Source: Erythrobacter fulvus
GTDB lineage: Bacteria; Pseudomonadota; Alphaproteobacteria; Sphingomonadales; Sphingomonadaceae
Direction: 5' to 3'
DNA length: 64,000 bases
Assembly (NCBI RefSeq): GCF_028595285.1
Contig: NZ_JAQQXQ010000013.1
Span: forward strand, 1 to 64,000
Of this stretch, positions 62,795-64,000 are shown piece after piece; within the stretch, counting starts at the first letter, position 1, and each line of letters starts with the position of its first letter. Under the pieces are notes generated by a model that was not told the origin of the DNA, made no database searches, and saw only the letters and a list, made by a program, of their open reading frames with translations. The position numbers and the translations under genes were made by a program.

Positions 62795-63586
62795 ATGCAA
62801 AGCGTTGCTGCAGCGATCCGTGCCGCGCTGCTGACCCCCGAACCGCGCGCCAAGTGCTTCGCCACCCGCGATGTCGCGCGGGCGTGGCGCAGGGGTGCGC
62901 TGGCATGGCGGTTTGACGTCACCATGCCGGACCGGCCGGCATGGCCCGACGCGCCCGAATTGCTACCGCCGAACCGGATGCCCAAGCGCGGAAAGTTCGG
63001 ATCGGAACGCGCGCGCATCGCGCTGTGGCACAGCCTCGCGCATATCGAATTCGTCGCGATCGATCTGGCGCTCGACATGGCCGGGCGATTCGGGGAGCAG
63101 ATGGGCGAGGAATTCGTCGACGATTTCCTGTCGGTCGCGGCGGACGAGGCAATGCATTTCGCGTTGCTGGCGCGGAAGCTCGAATCGCTCGGCAGCTTCT
63201 ATGGGGCGCTGCCCGCCCACGCGGGCCTGTGGGAAGCGGCAGAGGCCACCAGCCACGATGTCGCGGCGCGGCTCGCGGTGGTGCCGATGGTGCTGGAGGC
63301 ACGCGGTCTCGACGTCACGCCGTCAACACTGGAACGGGTTCAGGCGGCCGGGGACGCGGGCGGAGCAAAAATTCTCGCACGGATCCTTGACGACGAAATC
63401 GCGCATGTCGGATTCGGCACCAAACACTTTTTGCGATGCGCCGAACGGATCGGCGCCAACCCCGAATCCCTTTGGCAGAGCCTCGTAAAACAGCACTTTC
63501 GCGGGGCGATTAAGCCGCCGTTCAACGACTCGGCGCGTCTTGCAGCCGGATTGTCGCACAGTTTCTACGCAGAGATTGCGCATTAA
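62795..63586 (+). CDS. DUF455-domain ferritin-like protein
   Basis: A 263-aa all-helical protein of the DUF455 ferritin-like family. Metal-binding E-x-x-H motifs are visible in ADEAMHFALL (about residues 111-120) and DDEIAHVGFG (about 197-206), with acidic residues in the preceding helix SLAHIEFVAIDLALD, consistent with a di-iron site. The biological role is not settled. ATG at 62795 is preferred to a TTG 12 nt upstream. It follows bcp after 22 nt and may share its transcript. Confidence 0.87.
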   Translation: MQSVAAAIRAALLTPEPRAKCFATRDVARAWRRGALAWRFDVTMPDRPAWPDAPELLPPNRMPKRGKFGSERARIALWHSLAHIEFVAIDLALDMAGRFGEQMGEEFVDDFLSVAADEAMHFALLARKLESLGSFYGALPAHAGLWEAAEATSHDVAARLAVVPMVLEARGLDVTPSTLERVQAAGDAGGAKILARILDDEIAHVGFGTKHFLRCAERIGANPESLWQSLVKQHFRGAIKPPFNDSARLAAGLSHSFYAEIAH

Positions 63587-63680
63587 CGACTCGCCAGCAT
63601 AACCACGATCCAACGAAAGCGTGCACAAGACGCGCTTCATCATCGAACGGCAAAAGCCGTAATCGGGGACCGGGTCAGAT

Positions 63681-64000
63681 ATGAATTTTGCCGTGCGCCA
63701 GATGTCGAAGCTCGCCGCCCTGTGCTGCGCAGCGATGCTTTCGATGGCCGCCACCGCCCCTGCCTTTGCGAACACCGCGAACTCCGCGACTGCCAGCGCC
63801 GACATCGTCGAGCCGGTGCGCGAAAACCAAGTCGATCCGCTGGCCGGCGGCGACCAGCGTTTTAAATCGCTGTTCGCCAGCTGGACCGCAATCGAACGCA
63901 CCAGCCCGACCGCGGGCGCCGGTGCCGAAACCGCTTATTCCGCCCCCTTCGCGCAGCCGACCGTTTCGGTACCGTCGCGCATGCCGCTTGAAGGTTCGCA
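63681..64000 (+). CDS. Exported protein, 5' part only, probably M23 peptidase
   Basis: ATG at 63681 opens a frame that runs off the window after about 106 codons. A signal peptide (hydrophobic ALCCAAMLSMAATAPAFA, cleavage near AFA-NT) is followed by a low-complexity Ala/Ser/Thr-rich linker. The last visible residues, VPSRMPLEGS, resemble the segment that precedes the catalytic domain in M23 (LytM-type) peptidoglycan endopeptidases of this group, but the zinc-binding part is outside the window, so this is tentative. Confidence 0.5.
   Translation, partial: MNFAVRQMSKLAALCCAAMLSMAATAPAFANTANSATASADIVEPVRENQVDPLAGGDQRFKSLFASWTAIERTSPTAGAGAETAYSAPFAQPTVSVPSRMPLEGS

Noticed and set aside
1..64000. 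CRISPR arrays, insertion sequences, prophage genes
   Set aside because: No regularly spaced repeats, transposase, integrase or phage structural genes were seen on either strand.

Overview
The window is GC-rich, densely coded bacterial chromosome. Gene content points to an alphaproteobacterium of the order Sphingomonadales, most likely an Erythrobacteraceae-type organism. The reasons are the rpe / heparinase II-III-like / purH order, the large NAD-dependent glutamate dehydrogenase, a CYP153-like cytochrome P450, NnrU, DUF2141, DUF455 and DUF1223 proteins, and paired POT transporter and amidohydrolase genes. This placement is inferred from gene content; no marker gene was compared. There is no rRNA, no CRISPR array and no recognisable insertion sequence. 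One tRNA, tRNA-Leu(UAA), is present.

Layout. 1-821: weakly coding DNA with a doubtful small membrane ORF. 822-7910: an operon made almost only of transporters (a 55-aa membrane peptide, NCS1 permease, POT peptide transporter, DUF418 protein, AmpG-like MFS, APC permease) with overlapping or near-abutting genes. 8399-13075 (minus): a tripartite MacAB-TolC-type exporter. 13286-14317: a LacI-family regulator with a palindrome upstream. 14529-16483: a lipid kinase translationally coupled to a protein that looks like the mitochondrial CDP-diacylglycerol synthase Tam41. 17278-21419: rpe, heparinase-like, purH. 21654-25036: small exported protein, MsrA, Zur-like regulator, Dxs. 25052-32010: MlaA, an enoyl-CoA hydratase-like protein, NnrU, two coupled amidohydrolases (one without metal ligands) and a second POT transporter, with a divergent GntR regulator.

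32750-35013: ihfB, a perfect 16-bp parS site nested in a larger inverted repeat, a Kef-type antiporter and the tRNA. 35169-42480: tandem PilZ protein, Tat-exported MsrB, P450, an ABC-2 exporter, QueG and a ferredoxin-reductase-type flavoprotein. 42564-51784: the 1575-aa glutamate dehydrogenase, a luciferase-like oxidoreductase, a TPR protein, an alpha/beta hydrolase and PhoD. 51963-52616: an AT-richer orphan ORF with an RNxxxH (HEPN-type) motif. 52769-54961: thrS preceded by a 24-codon open frame with nine threonine codons and mutually exclusive stem-loops, which is an apparent ribosome-mediated attenuator. 54971-64000: TSUP permease, DUF1223, a 44-aa membrane peptide, agmatine deiminase, an M28 peptidase, glnE, Bcp, DUF455, and the start of a secreted protein cut by the window edge.

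The most notable items are the thrS leader, the lipid kinase / Tam41-like pair, the parS site, the all-transporter operon with its small membrane peptide, and a hairpin that buries the Shine-Dalgarno sequence of the first amidohydrolase gene. All function calls come from reading motifs by eye; no database search was run.
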